A DNA stretch of 64,000 nt. Source: Lachnospiraceae bacterium (GTDB lineage Bacteria > Bacillota > Clostridia > Lachnospirales > Lachnospiraceae). Under the pieces are notes generated by a model that made no database searches, was not told where the DNA came from, and saw only the letters and a list, made by a program, of their open reading frames with translations. Shown piece after piece: positions 8,463 through 17,444 of this stretch; positions within the stretch are counted from its first letter, which is position 1, and every line of letters begins with the position of its first letter. The translations under genes and the position numbers were made by a program. Where the stretch lies: NCBI GenBank assembly GCA_910573755.1, contig CAJTBO010000023.1:1-64000 (forward strand), given 5' to 3'.

Positions 8463-9224
8463 ATGGCTTTATGGCAAGCAATAATTTGTGGTATTTTTTA
8501 TTACCTGAATGCCGGACCGTGGGTATGCGGAATCGGATTTTATACGTTCGGACGCCCGATGGTTTTGGGATTTTTTGTAGGATTGATACTGGGTGATCCT
8601 ATTACGGGTACGATTGTGGGGGCGACGATCCAGATGATCTATTTAGGTCTTATGTCAACAGGCGGTTCCTATCCGGCAGACTCTTCTCTGGCGGGCATCA
8701 TCGGGACAGCGGCGGCGGTCACAACGGGATTGTCAGCACAGGAGGCGATCGCTATCGCGGTTCCTATCGGCCTGATCGGTACAATTTTTTATCAGCTTCG
8801 TATGGTAAGCGCAGTGCCCTGTACACATCTTGCCGATAAATATGCGGCAGAAGGAAAGCCGGAGAAAATATGGATTGCAAACGTAGCAATTCCGCAGATT
8901 GTGTTAGCTGCTATCTATGTAATTCCATGCACACTGGCATGTTATTTCGGGATCGGCGCTGTGCAGGGAATCGTGGATGCATGTGAAGGAACCCGTATAT
9001 TGAGTATCTTAAGCGCGATCGGTGGAATTCTCCCGGCAATTGGTATTGCGATGAATATGAAAGCAATTTTCAAAGGGGATGCAAGATATTTCTTCTTCAT
9101 CGGATTCCTGCTGGTTGTATACTTCAATCTGGATCTGATCGGTATCGGCGCTCTGGCGGCTCTGATGGCAATCATTTATATACAGCTGAAAAAAGATAAC
9201 GGCAAGGAGGCGGAGGAAATATGA
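8463..9224 (+). CDS. PTS mannose-family EIIC membrane component
   Basis: The 253-residue protein is strongly hydrophobic with many membrane segments. The DPITGTIVGATIQMIYLGLM segment and the GGSYPADSSLAGIIGTA loop are characteristic of sorbose/mannose-type EIIC. It forms the sugar channel with EIID. The stop overlaps the EIID start by 4 bases (ATGA), indicating translational coupling. Confidence 0.93.
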   Translation: MALWQAIICGIFYYLNAGPWVCGIGFYTFGRPMVLGFFVGLILGDPITGTIVGATIQMIYLGLMSTGGSYPADSSLAGIIGTAAAVTTGLSAQEAIAIAVPIGLIGTIFYQLRMVSAVPCTHLADKYAAEGKPEKIWIANVAIPQIVLAAIYVIPCTLACYFGIGAVQGIVDACEGTRILSILSAIGGILPAIGIAMNMKAIFKGDARYFFFIGFLLVVYFNLDLIGIGALAALMAIIYIQLKKDNGKEAEEI

Positions 9225-10060
9225 GTGAAGAATTAAAAGTAAAAAAAGCATCAAAAAAAGCAGTGATGAAAAGCTTTCTGAACTGGCTGTTTTTAGCACA
9301 CAGCTGTTATAACTATGAACGTCTTCAGGGGGTTGGTTTTTTGCATGCCATGTCTCCGATTATCAATGATGTTTATGATAAAGATGATGTTGAAGGCAAA
9401 AAGGAAGCTATGCAGCGTCATACGGTTTTCTTTAATACAGAACCCCGTCTGGGAAGCATGATCGTAGGTCTTTGCGCGGCAATGGAGGAAAGGATTGCTT
9501 CCGGAGAAAAGGAACTGGCGGGCGATGCGATGACATCCATCAAAAACGGCCTTATGGGACCGATATCCGGTATAGGCGATACCTTTATTCAGGCAATTCT
9601 TTCTCCGCTTCTTTTATCTATGGCGCTGGGGCTGGCGGCAGGCGGTAATGTACTGGGACCTGTACTTTATATGATTTTATTTATCGGGATCATTCTAATA
9701 CTCGGCTATGAATGTTATATGCTGGGATATAAAAAGGGTGACGAGGCAATTTTGAATTTTATTGAAAGCGGTGTGATCAACAAGATCATATCTGGGGCAG
9801 GAATTATGGGCTGCACGGTTATGGGCGCACTTGTTGCAAATTTTGTTACTCTCAATACAACGGTATCGTTTGAGATGACAACAGGCGTTTTTGATCTGCA
9901 GGCAAATTTCTTTGACGCACTGATGCCAAAGCTGCTGCCGCTTGTTGCAACGCTCCTTGTCTATGCCGGCATGAAGAAGAAAGAAATTTCTGCACTGAAA
10001 ATGATGCTGATATTGATCGTGGTTGGAGCAGTGTTGGGAATATTTGGAATTATAGGATAA
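9221..10060 (+). CDS. PTS mannose-family EIID membrane component
   Basis: The 279-residue EIID-type protein starts with a cytoplasmic segment leading to NWLFLAHSCYNYERLQGVGF. It has the GLMGPISGIGDTFIQAILSPLL core seen across ManZ/SorM proteins and ends in hydrophobic helices. It is coupled to EIIC by a 4-base overlap. EIIC and EIID together translocate the sugar while EIIB phosphorylates it. Confidence 0.93.
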   Translation: MSEELKVKKASKKAVMKSFLNWLFLAHSCYNYERLQGVGFLHAMSPIINDVYDKDDVEGKKEAMQRHTVFFNTEPRLGSMIVGLCAAMEERIASGEKELAGDAMTSIKNGLMGPISGIGDTFIQAILSPLLLSMALGLAAGGNVLGPVLYMILFIGIILILGYECYMLGYKKGDEAILNFIESGVINKIISGAGIMGCTVMGALVANFVTLNTTVSFEMTTGVFDLQANFFDALMPKLLPLVATLLVYAGMKKKEISALKMMLILIVVGAVLGIFGIIG

Positions 10061-10089
10061 AACAGGACACAGTAAGGAGGAAAACAGAG

Positions 10090-11271
10090 ATGGGCCATAA
10101 ACCGAATCCATATTTTTTATCGGAGAAAAAAGGGCTGACAGCACATGAGAGCACACTGAAAGTTACGATGGGTGACGGGGCGCTGGAACAGTTAAGAAAT
10201 TATAAGGAAGGCAGGATTGCGATCGTACTGGATACTTATCTGCTGGAATCAAAGGTGTTAAAGAAACTGAAGGAAGAGATACTGGCAGAAAGAGAATATA
10301 AAATTATCTGCGATGTTAAGGAAGAACCCTCCTATGAAGCGATCGATCCGTTTATCCCCGTTGTACAGGAATACGCCCCGCGTTATATTCTGGCTATCGG
10401 CGGCGGCTCAACTATGGATACGGCAAAGGCCCTCTGGTCCTTTTATGAATGTCCGGAACTGACGTGGGAAAAAGCTCTTAAAGGGCTTCCCGCGTTTCCG
10501 GGAAAAGCCGTATTAATTGCAGTACCTACTACCAGCGGAACAGGGGCGGAAGCAACCGGTGCAGCCGTATATAAGAAATATGATGGAACAAAAGCGCTTT
10601 GGATCGATAAGGCGATCCGTCCGAAGGAGGCATTTTTGGATTATTCGCTATTGGAGTCCATTCCGCAGAAGGTGATCGTGAATGCAGGTGTGGATGCGCT
10701 GGCGCACGTAATAGGTGCATTGTCCTGTGAAGCCTGCAATATTATGGAACATATGATCAGTACGCAGGTGGCAGTCAGCATTTTGAAAGCGTTGCCGAAG
10801 TCCTGCCGGAAAGATGCGGATGCAAGAGCAGTCATGCATGTCTGTGCACATCTGGCAGGAGATGAAATCGAAAATGCAGGAGGCGGACTGGAACATAAGC
10901 TGGATATGTTTGCAAAAGCTTATCATCTTCCGCATGGGGAAGTGATCGGAATCTTTTTGCCTTATACCATGTTGTATCTGATCAGAGAGAATCATTATCT
11001 GGATATTGCAAAACAGCTGGGAATGCCGGGGGAAACACCCTGTGAAAAGCAAAGGGCGCTGGTTGATCTTATATGGAAGATATATGATGAGATCGGGCTG
11101 CCGAAGACGCTTCGGGAAACCGGGATTCCGGAGGAGGAGTTTATTGCCGCGATTCCATCCTATATTGAAATGGTAAAAGAAATAGGACATATTTACTGGA
11201 TCAAAGGCTTTCAGGGGGATGATACTCTGGAGGGACTTTATAAACAAGCCTACTATGGCTTGACAGAATGA
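10090..11271 (+). CDS. Iron-containing alcohol dehydrogenase
   Basis: The 393-residue protein belongs to the group III (Fe-dependent) alcohol dehydrogenases. The nucleotide loop GGGSTMDTAKALW is near residue 100 and PTTSGTGAEATG near 150. Metal-ligand segments are VDALAHVIGAL and LPHGEVIGI. It would oxidise or reduce a small alcohol/aldehyde or sugar-derived carbonyl using NAD(P)H. AAGGAGG precedes the ATG, 29 bases after EIID. Its substrate is presumably an intermediate of the sugar imported by the PTS. Confidence 0.9.
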   Translation: MGHKPNPYFLSEKKGLTAHESTLKVTMGDGALEQLRNYKEGRIAIVLDTYLLESKVLKKLKEEILAEREYKIICDVKEEPSYEAIDPFIPVVQEYAPRYILAIGGGSTMDTAKALWSFYECPELTWEKALKGLPAFPGKAVLIAVPTTSGTGAEATGAAVYKKYDGTKALWIDKAIRPKEAFLDYSLLESIPQKVIVNAGVDALAHVIGALSCEACNIMEHMISTQVAVSILKALPKSCRKDADARAVMHVCAHLAGDEIENAGGGLEHKLDMFAKAYHLPHGEVIGIFLPYTMLYLIRENHYLDIAKQLGMPGETPCEKQRALVDLIWKIYDEIGLPKTLRETGIPEEEFIAAIPSYIEMVKEIGHIYWIKGFQGDDTLEGLYKQAYYGLTE

Positions 11272-11288
11272 AGGAGAGGAGCGATAAA

Positions 11289-12323
11289 ATGAAAGTAGTA
11301 GCAATTGCGGAAGAAAGAAAAACAAAAATTTTTGAGATTCCCAAACCGGAACCGGGGCCGGGACAGGTTCTGATCAGAATACATGCCTGCGCCTTGTGTA
11401 CCTTTGAGCAGCGTGTATTCACACAGACGACAAAGAAGGCGCTTCCCTATGTAGGAGGGCATGAACTGGCAGGCGTTATCGAAGAACTTGGAGAAGGAGT
11501 CGATGAAGAGAGTTTCCCTGTTGGCGCAAAAGCAGCGGCACGTGTGCTGAAAAATTGCGGAACCTGTTATTATTGCAGGCGTGGCCAGGAAAATCTGTGT
11601 AAAGGCGCCTATGCAAAATCGGCAGCAGCAGCAGGGACATTGACACCGAACGGTTTGGGAGAGTATATAGCAGTGGATGCGAATCAGGTATTTCTGCTGG
11701 CGGACGACATTTCTTATGAACAGGCAGTTTTTGTGGAACCCTTTGCCTGTGTGCTGAACAGTATTGAAAGAGGGCAGATCGAACTTGGGGATGATGTCGT
11801 TGTGATCGGCGGCGGCGTGATGGGTATTCTGCATGTGATCGGGGCAAAGATGTCCGGCGCACGTGTTATTTTAAGTGAGCCTGATCAGGCCCGGGCAGAA
11901 ATGGCTAAACGTTTTGGCGCGGATATTGTTTTAAACCCTGTGGAAATCGATGTAGTGAAAGAAGTGAAAAAAATCACGAACGGAGAAGGCGCCAATGTAG
12001 TATTCAATACGACACCGGTTACAGCGCTGGCTTCTCAGGCTATTGAGATGACGGCGATGATGGGGCGTATGGTTCAGTATAGTTCCATGCATCCGGATAA
12101 CCCGGTTGAAGTAAGTCCAAACTATATTCATAATACAGAGATAGTAATTACCGGCTCAAAGAGTCCCAGCGTGAAAGCATTTGATGTATCAGCAAGGGTT
12201 CTGTCAAAAAAGATCGTAAATTTAGAGCCGCTTTTGACAGAAAGTTATGCGATGGAAGAAGCAGATAAAGCGTTTGAAAGGGCTCTGAGTACCGAGACCT
12301 ATCGCGTGATGATCAGATTCTAA
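11289..12323 (+). CDS. Zinc-dependent medium-chain dehydrogenase (polyol dehydrogenase type)
   Basis: The protein has 344 residues from the ATG at 11289, preceded by AAGGAGAGGA; an earlier in-frame ATG at 11268 lacks a site. Catalytic zinc ligands are Cys in ACALCTFEQR and His in GGHELAG. The structural zinc loop is NCGTCYYCRRGQENLC, and the Rossmann glycines are VVIGGGVMG. The family includes sorbitol, galactitol-phosphate and threonine dehydrogenases. Beside a PTS and an aldolase it most plausibly oxidises a polyol phosphate to a ketose phosphate; this is inference. Confidence 0.9.
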   Translation: MKVVAIAEERKTKIFEIPKPEPGPGQVLIRIHACALCTFEQRVFTQTTKKALPYVGGHELAGVIEELGEGVDEESFPVGAKAAARVLKNCGTCYYCRRGQENLCKGAYAKSAAAAGTLTPNGLGEYIAVDANQVFLLADDISYEQAVFVEPFACVLNSIERGQIELGDDVVVIGGGVMGILHVIGAKMSGARVILSEPDQARAEMAKRFGADIVLNPVEIDVVKEVKKITNGEGANVVFNTTPVTALASQAIEMTAMMGRMVQYSSMHPDNPVEVSPNYIHNTEIVITGSKSPSVKAFDVSARVLSKKIVNLEPLLTESYAMEEADKAFERALSTETYRVMIRF

Positions 12324-12360
12324 TCTTTAGCGGACAACTGCCGATATTTTTCTTTGTATT

Positions 12361-12390
12361 TTGACATGATAATACTTTACATAGTAAATT
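12361..12390 (+). promoter_or_regulatory. Possible internal promoter before the two-component genes
   Basis: TTGACA (12361-12366) and TAAATT (12385-12390) are 18 bases apart in the 89-base gap before the kinase gene. A palindrome TTTAC-ATA-GTAAA (12376-12388) overlaps the minus 10 box. It may give the kinase and regulator a basal supply independent of the leader terminator. Confidence 0.4.
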
Positions 12391-12412
12391 GTATGAAAAG
12401 GGGTAGTGAAGC

Positions 12413-13465
12413 ATGCAGAATGAACGAAGAAAGAATCGGAAGGACTTGTTTGTTTTTCTTTCATTGATTGTTTTTATAGCATTGAGTATATTGATTTTCT
12501 TTTTCTATGCTCCGGCTTATCAGGAAGCGGAATTGGTGCTGGATAAATTGCGGCAGGAAGGCAGGCAGTATGAAGTACTGATATTTAAGAAGTATGAATA
12601 TGTAGATGCCGTATGCCTTTCTGTCATTTGTTTTTTGAATTTTCTTCTGGTAATGATGACAATATATCTGGGCATAAAAAACAGGATCGTGCAGGAGGGC
12701 ATTATAAAAGAGTATGAAAATATTCTGGTGGAAAAAGATAATGAGATCATGCATTACGCGACGATAACGGCGACCGGCCGTGTGATGACAGATATTATTC
12801 ATCAATGGAAACAGCCTTTGAACAGTCTGATGCTGATCATATCGAATATTGAAGAAGACATACGGGAAGGTGTAGATTATTCGGAGGAAGTTCTGGAACT
12901 TTCAGGTGAGGCAAAAAACACGATCAGGTTACTGTCTGATACGATCTCGGAATTTAGACGCGCCCTGACTTTTGAAGGAAGAAGATGCGCATTTGAAGTT
13001 GATGAAGTGATTAATTATGTAATAGGAATCTTTGAAAACCGGATACAGGAAAACGATGTGAACTGCTGCTTTGAATGTGATGGGAATTTAAGGGTATCCG
13101 GAAAGAGAAATATGCTGATTCAAACATTGATCAATCTTCTGGATAATGCGCTGGATGCGGTGGAAAGCAATTTGGAAACAGGAGCCTGCGGAAAAGGGGA
13201 AATCAGGATCAGAAGCAGGGAGCTGGTTGAAGGGGTTGAAATTTCCATTCGGGATAATGGCGGTGGGATTTTGCCGGATGATCTGGAAAAAGTGTTTCGC
13301 CCATATTATTCGAGTAAAGGTGAAAAAGGGTCCGGACTGGGACTTGCGATCTGCAGAAATATTATTCAGAAGGATTTTGGCGGGAGCCTGACAGTGCGGA
13401 ATGTGGAACAGGGGGCAGAGTTTACAATTTTTTTACCGCGATATGGGGGAAATGCAGATGAATAA
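12413..13465 (+). CDS. Membrane histidine kinase, HQWKQPLN type
   Basis: The protein has 350 residues, with membrane segments at about 11-33 and 66-87 enclosing only about 32 outside residues, so there is no large sensor domain. The phospho-acceptor is His130 in DIIHQWKQPLNSL. The N box is NLLDNALDAV, followed by DNGGGI and GSGLGLAICRNI of the ATP-binding domain. The short loop suggests sensing through the membrane or a partner such as the PTS membrane proteins. The stop overlaps the response regulator start by 8 bases. Confidence 0.92.
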   Translation: MQNERRKNRKDLFVFLSLIVFIALSILIFFFYAPAYQEAELVLDKLRQEGRQYEVLIFKKYEYVDAVCLSVICFLNFLLVMMTIYLGIKNRIVQEGIIKEYENILVEKDNEIMHYATITATGRVMTDIIHQWKQPLNSLMLIISNIEEDIREGVDYSEEVLELSGEAKNTIRLLSDTISEFRRALTFEGRRCAFEVDEVINYVIGIFENRIQENDVNCCFECDGNLRVSGKRNMLIQTLINLLDNALDAVESNLETGACGKGEIRIRSRELVEGVEISIRDNGGGILPDDLEKVFRPYYSSKGEKGSGLGLAICRNIIQKDFGGSLTVRNVEQGAEFTIFLPRYGGNADE

Positions 13466-14234
13466 AATTAATTTTCTTACAAACCTGACGATTCTTCTTG
13501 TGGAAGATGACGCGAGTGCCTTGCGCCAGATGGAGATCATGCTGCGCAAAAAATGCGGTAAAGTTTATACAGCGAATAATGGTATGGTAGGACTTAAAGT
13601 TTATCAGACTGCGGCGCCGGATGTGATCGTGACAGATCTGAAGATGCCTGTTATGGGAGGGCTTGAGATGAGCCGTCAGGTACGAAAAACAAATCCGGAT
13701 ATTCCGATCATCATTACGACGGCTTTTGATGACAAAGACATTATCCTCAGTGCGATTGATGTGGGAATCAATAAGTATATTATAAAGCCGGTAGATGCAG
13801 ATGCACTGCTCGGAGCGCTGGGTGAGGTTTCTGCTTCTGTCTTAAAACTGCGGGACGGTATATTGACCGGAGATGGTTTTATTGTGGACCGCGAAGAGAA
13901 ATTAAAAAAAGAAGGGGATATGAAACAGGTTTTTGCTGCTCTTCTGAAAAAAGAAACAGGTAAAGGGCCGCAGGTAATAAGCGCCTTTGTGCAGGGAAAC
14001 CGGATCAGGATCACATTGGAGTGCGTACTGACAAAGATGGAACAGAGCCTGATCGCGAATGAAAAGAATTACCGGATGGTCAGCTATGAAAGGGAAGTAT
14101 TTTATCTGGACAGACAGGAACGGATGGAACAGGCGCTGTCGGAAATTTTAAATCTGGAAGTTATTTTTAAAAAGGTAACATGCAATGCCAGAGAAGACAA
14201 AGATGAACTGCAATTTGAACTGAAAATGTATTAA
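13458..14234 (+). CDS. Response regulator with a DUF2294/MpsC-like output domain
   Basis: The start is taken at 13458 (GGGGGAA upstream), giving 258 residues and an 8-base overlap with the kinase. Residues 8-125 are a complete receiver domain: Asp17-Asp18, phospho-acceptor Asp60 in VIVTDLKMPVMGG, Thr88 and Lys110. Residues 155-258 show no helix-turn-helix. They resemble DUF2294 (MpsC family): a TGKGPQ turn, a NRIRITLECVLTKMEQSLI strand-helix and a long C-terminal helix region. The match is by eye. An output domain that is not a known DNA binder is unusual, and it sits in an operon whose leader has a terminator. Confidence 0.8.
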   Translation: MNKINFLTNLTILLVEDDASALRQMEIMLRKKCGKVYTANNGMVGLKVYQTAAPDVIVTDLKMPVMGGLEMSRQVRKTNPDIPIIITTAFDDKDIILSAIDVGINKYIIKPVDADALLGALGEVSASVLKLRDGILTGDGFIVDREEKLKKEGDMKQVFAALLKKETGKGPQVISAFVQGNRIRITLECVLTKMEQSLIANEKNYRMVSYEREVFYLDRQERMEQALSEILNLEVIFKKVTCNAREDKDELQFELKMY

Positions 14235-14246
14235 AGGAGAAAAATT

Positions 14247-15077
14247 ATGTTGATTTCTATGATAGAACTGATGAAAAAAGCCAGAGAGGGACATTATTGT
14301 GTTCCGGCTATCGCCGTGGAAAATGAGCATTCGGTACGTGCGGCGATCAAAGCGGCGGAGGAAAAGCGTTCTCCCCTGATCATGATTTCACTTTTTAAGG
14401 TGAATCCGGATATCTGTTATTTCGGGAGGATCGTAACAGATCTGGCAATCCGTGCCGGTGTTCCGGTAGCGATGTGTCAGGACCACGGGGGAACTTATGA
14501 AGAGGCCATCTGGGCAATCCGTGCCGGATTTACGGATGTTATGGCAGACCGTTCTACACTGTCGTTTGAGGAGAATATTGCGCAGGTATCCGAGATAGTC
14601 AGGATCGCACATGCCGTAGGAGTGGGGGTAGAAGCGGAACTTGGACATGTAGGCATAGCGACGAATTACGAGGTGGACGGAACCAGTGGTTTTACGGTGC
14701 CGGCAGAGGCGGTGGAGTATGTGGAGAGAACAGGAGTGGATGCCCTGGCGGTAGCGATCGGGACAGCTCATGGTGTGTATAAAGGGGTTCCCAAGCTTCA
14801 GTTTGAGTTACTGCGGGAACTCCGCGAAAAGGTTCCCGTACCGCTGGTACTGCATGGCGGTTCCGGAACAGGAGAAGAAAATCTGAAAAGGGCCTGCCGG
14901 ATGGGAATCTGCAAGCTGAATATATCCAATGATTTAAAACGCGGGGCTATCGGTAATTTAAATGAAAACTGTAAAGACGGCATGGGAGCGTATGCTATGT
15001 ATCCGCTGTTGTTTGAAGGCTATAAAAATGTAGCGGCCGGCTATATGGATCTATGCGGCTCCGCGGGGAAGGCATAA
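14247..15077 (+). CDS. Class II ketose-bisphosphate aldolase
   Basis: The protein has 276 residues, the size of GatY/KbaY/FbaA-type class II aldolases that cleave tagatose- or fructose-1,6-bisphosphate to triose phosphates. Zinc ligands are visible as His80 in AMCQDHGG, His in GTAHGVYKG and His in VLHGGSG, with the Glu of GVEAELGHVG and the LNISNDLK phosphate loop. It closes the PTS operon 12 bases after the regulator. No sugar-phosphate kinase is present in the operon, so the bisphosphate substrate must be made by an enzyme encoded elsewhere. Confidence 0.92.
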   Translation: MLISMIELMKKAREGHYCVPAIAVENEHSVRAAIKAAEEKRSPLIMISLFKVNPDICYFGRIVTDLAIRAGVPVAMCQDHGGTYEEAIWAIRAGFTDVMADRSTLSFEENIAQVSEIVRIAHAVGVGVEAELGHVGIATNYEVDGTSGFTVPAEAVEYVERTGVDALAVAIGTAHGVYKGVPKLQFELLRELREKVPVPLVLHGGSGTGEENLKRACRMGICKLNISNDLKRGAIGNLNENCKDGMGAYAMYPLLFEGYKNVAAGYMDLCGSAGKA

Positions 15078-15123
15078 AGGAAGCAGCAAAAGAATAGAGA
15101 AAATGATAAATAAGTGAAAAAGA

Positions 15124-15191
15124 AGAAAGCACCACTTTGCGTTAAGATCAGATTTGTAAATGCAAAATCGAAGCAAAGGAAGGTGCTTTCT
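15124..15191. repeat. Imperfect inverted repeat after the PTS operon
   Basis: AGAAAGCACC (15124-15133) pairs with GGTGCTTTCT (15182-15191), and CTTTGC (15135-15140) with GCAAAG (15173-15178), giving a 16-bp imperfect stem around 32 bases. No T-run follows on the plus strand. It could be a weak transcription end or the terminal repeat of a decayed mobile element, since the next gene is a pseudogene. Confidence 0.45.
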
Positions 15192-15314
15192 GCAATTGAC
15201 AGGTTATTTATTATATTGATGCTGAGTACATTTTATATGATATGACACAGGAAAAGTTCTTGTTTTACTTTCTGTTTTAAAGTATAATTTCCCTAAACGG
15301 CAATAAACCGATCG

Positions 15315-15690
15315 TCTGGAACGGATCAAAGCCATGGTAGATGATAAGAAATATTTTACCATTAACAGAGGAAGACAGTATGGAAAAATGACAATACTGA
15401 CGGCACTTGCAGAGTACCTGCAGGAAGAGTATACTGTTGTGAGTATGGATTTTCAGGCGCAGCTCAGATTTTGCTGTTTGAGAAGGCGAAAAACGCCGGC
15501 ATTTCAGTCAGTGATACCTGCCGGTGTTTATGATATTTGAAATATCAAACAGAAAATCAGACTGGAGGCCGGACATAAAGCGTATTATCATTTGAAAAAG
15601 GGCTATATGCTCAGTTTCAATAAGATGAAAGAGATCGGCGTGAAAGAGATGATTTCAGGAGATAAAGTGCTTATTGAAGCTGTGGTATAA
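15315..15690 (+). pseudogene. Collapsed AAA-ATPase / PD-(D/E)XK-type gene
   Basis: Two ends of one protein family remain. From 15315 the frame reads DRLERIKAMVDDKKYFTINR followed by QYGKMTILTALAEYLQEEY, the Walker A region of Clostridial AAA-ATPases that usually read RQYGKTTTL. The usual Thr of the motif is Met here. From about 15600 another frame reads KKGYMLSFNKMKEIGVKEM and ends in KVLIEAVV with a stop at 15688-15690, the family's usual C-terminus. About 125 codons remain of an expected 500 or more, and stops separate the two parts. The middle has been deleted, so the gene cannot be functional. Confidence 0.75.
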
Positions 15691-15806
15691 AATTGCCGGA
15701 TGTGATACCGCACCGGACGGTGCAGGTGCACACCACGGAGCGGGGCAGCTATAAGAGATACAGATAATATCAGACACATAAAAAGAAAGAATAAGAGGAT
15801 AAAAAA

Positions 15807-17237
15807 ATGGCAGGAAAAAAATTAGTCGAAGCGATCACTTCCATGGAGGAAGATTTTGCGCAGTGGTATACAGACGTCGTAAAAAAGGCGGAACTGATCG
15901 ATTATACAAGCGTTAAAGGCTGCATGGTGATCCGTCCGGCGGGTTATGCGATCTGGGAACTGATGCAGAAACAGCTTGACGATATGTTTAAAGAGACAGG
16001 GGTACAGAACGCGTATCTTCCTATGTTCATCCCGGAGAGCCTTCTGCAGAAGGAAAAGGATCATGTGGAGGGATTTGCGCCGGAGGTGGCCTGGGTGACT
16101 CATGGCGGACAGCAGGAATTACAGGAACGGCTCTGTGTTCGTCCTACATCGGAGACGTTGTTCTGTGATTATTATAAAAATGTGGTGCAGTCCTACCGGG
16201 ATCTGCCGCAGGTACTGAACCAGTGGTGTTCCGTTGTGCGCTGGGAGAAGGAGACAAGGCCCTTCCTTCGGAGCCGTGAATTTTTATGGCAGGAGGGACA
16301 TACCGCTCATGCGACGGCAGAGGAAGCAGAGGAAAGAACACTGCAGATGCTGAATGTCTATACTGAATTTCTGGAAAAGGTGCTGGCGATCCCTGTGATC
16401 AAAGGACAGAAAACAGAGAAGGAACGGTTTGCAGGAGCTATCGCCACTTATACAGTGGAAGCCCTGATGCATGATGGAAAAGCCCTGCAGTCCGGTACAA
16501 GCCATAACTTTGGCGACGGTTTTGCGAAGGCTTTTGGCATTCAGTTTGCGGATAAGGACAATACATTAAAGCATGTACATCAGACGTCCTGGGGCGTGTC
16601 CACGCGTATGATCGGCGGGCTGATTATGGTACACAGCGATAACTCCGGTCTGGTGCTGCCGCCGAAAGTCGCGCCGGTTCAGGTGATGATCATTCCGATC
16701 CAGCAGAGAAAAGAAGGTGTGCTGGAAAAGGCGGCAGAACTGAAAGAGATGCTGAAGGATTTCCGCGTTAAGGTGGATGACAGCGATAAGAGTCCGGGAT
16801 GGAAATTCTCCGAGCAGGAAATGCGTGGAATCCCGCTGCGTGTCGAGGTGGGGCCGAAAGATATCGAAGCAGGAAAGTGCGTGATCTGCCGCAGGGATAC
16901 CGGAGAAAAGACAGAAGTAGGCTTTGATGGACTGGCAGAAAAAGTGCAGGAACTGCTTATAAAGATGCAGACGGAGATGTTGGAACGCGCAAGGGCGCAT
17001 CGGGATGCCCATACTTATATCGCAAAAGACTATGAGGAGTTTAAGAAGATCTTTACCGAGAAGACAGGCTTTGTAAAGGCGATGTGGTGCGGCTGTCAGG
17101 ACTGTGAAGATAAGATAAAGGAAGAACTTTCCGTGACCAGCAGATGTATGCCCTTTGAACAGGAGCAGTTATCGGATGTATGCGTATGCTGCGGAAAACC
17201 TGCGAAGAAGATGGTTTACTGGGGGAAGGCATATTGA
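15807..17237 (+). CDS. proS: Prolyl-tRNA synthetase (archaeal/eukaryotic-like, short form)
   Basis: The 476-residue class II synthetase charges tRNA-Pro. Class II motif 2 is [24 protein letters not shown] and motif 3 is [16 protein letters not shown]. An anticodon-binding domain follows (about 275-390), then a zinc-type tail with CGCQDC and [10 protein letters not shown]. This is the ProS3-like form lacking the editing insertion of the E. coli type. It starts with a clear ATG but a modest ribosome-binding site. I looked for a T-box in the 116 bases before it and saw none. Confidence 0.95.
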   Translation: MAGKKLVEAITSMEEDFAQWYTDVVKKAELIDYTSVKGCMVIRPAGYAIWELMQKQLDDMFKETGVQNAYLPMFIPESLLQKEKDHVEGFAPEVAWVTHGGQQELQERLCVRPTSETLFCDYYKNVVQSYRDLPQVLNQWCSVVRWEKETRPFLRSREFLWQEGHTAHATAEEAEERTLQMLNVYTEFLEKVLAIPVIKGQKTEKERFAGAIATYTVEALMHDGKALQSGTSHNFGDGFAKAFGIQFADKDNTLKHVHQTSWGVSTRMIGGLIMVHSDNSGLVLPPKVAPVQVMIIPIQQRKEGVLEKAAELKEMLKDFRVKVDDSDKSPGWKFSEQEMRGIPLRVEVGPKDIEAGKCVICRRDTGEKTEVGFDGLAEKVQELLIKMQTEMLERARAHRDAHTYIAKDYEEFKKIFTEKTGFVKAMWCGCQDCEDKIKEELSVTSRCMPFEQEQLSDVCVCCGKPAKKMVYWGKAY

Positions 17238-17245
17238 TTAATGGT

Positions 17246-17442
17246 ATCTGTCTGGACGGTATCGAGAGAATTTACAGACGTGAAAACGGCTGGAAATTGC
17301 TCTCCTGTGGGTGATACCGGAAAGAGAGATGCGGGACTGGAGCAGCATCTGTCTGGACGGTGTCGAGAGAATTTACAGACGTGAAAACGGCTGGAAATTG
17401 CTCTCCTGTGGGTGATACCGGAAAGAGAGATGCGGGACTGGA
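17246..17442. repeat. Tandem 101-bp repeat, two copies, each a long hairpin
   Basis: Two 96-base copies (17246-17341 and 17347-17442) with a 101-base period differ at one base. Each copy holds a 63-base hairpin (17257-17319 and 17358-17420): CGGTATC pairs with GATACCG, GAGAG with CTCTC, AATTT with AAATT, CAG with CTG, and CGT with ACG closed by a GAAA tetraloop. The single difference (A to G at 17362) changes a T-A pair to a G-T wobble and keeps the stem. No T-run follows on either strand. The second hairpin ends about 25 bases before the cca start. Confidence 0.85.
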
Positions 17443-17444
17443 AT

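Noticed and set aside
15700-15806. T-box riboswitch before proS
   Set aside because: The gap is only 116 bases after the pseudogene, with no AGGGTGGNACCGCG-like box and no terminator.
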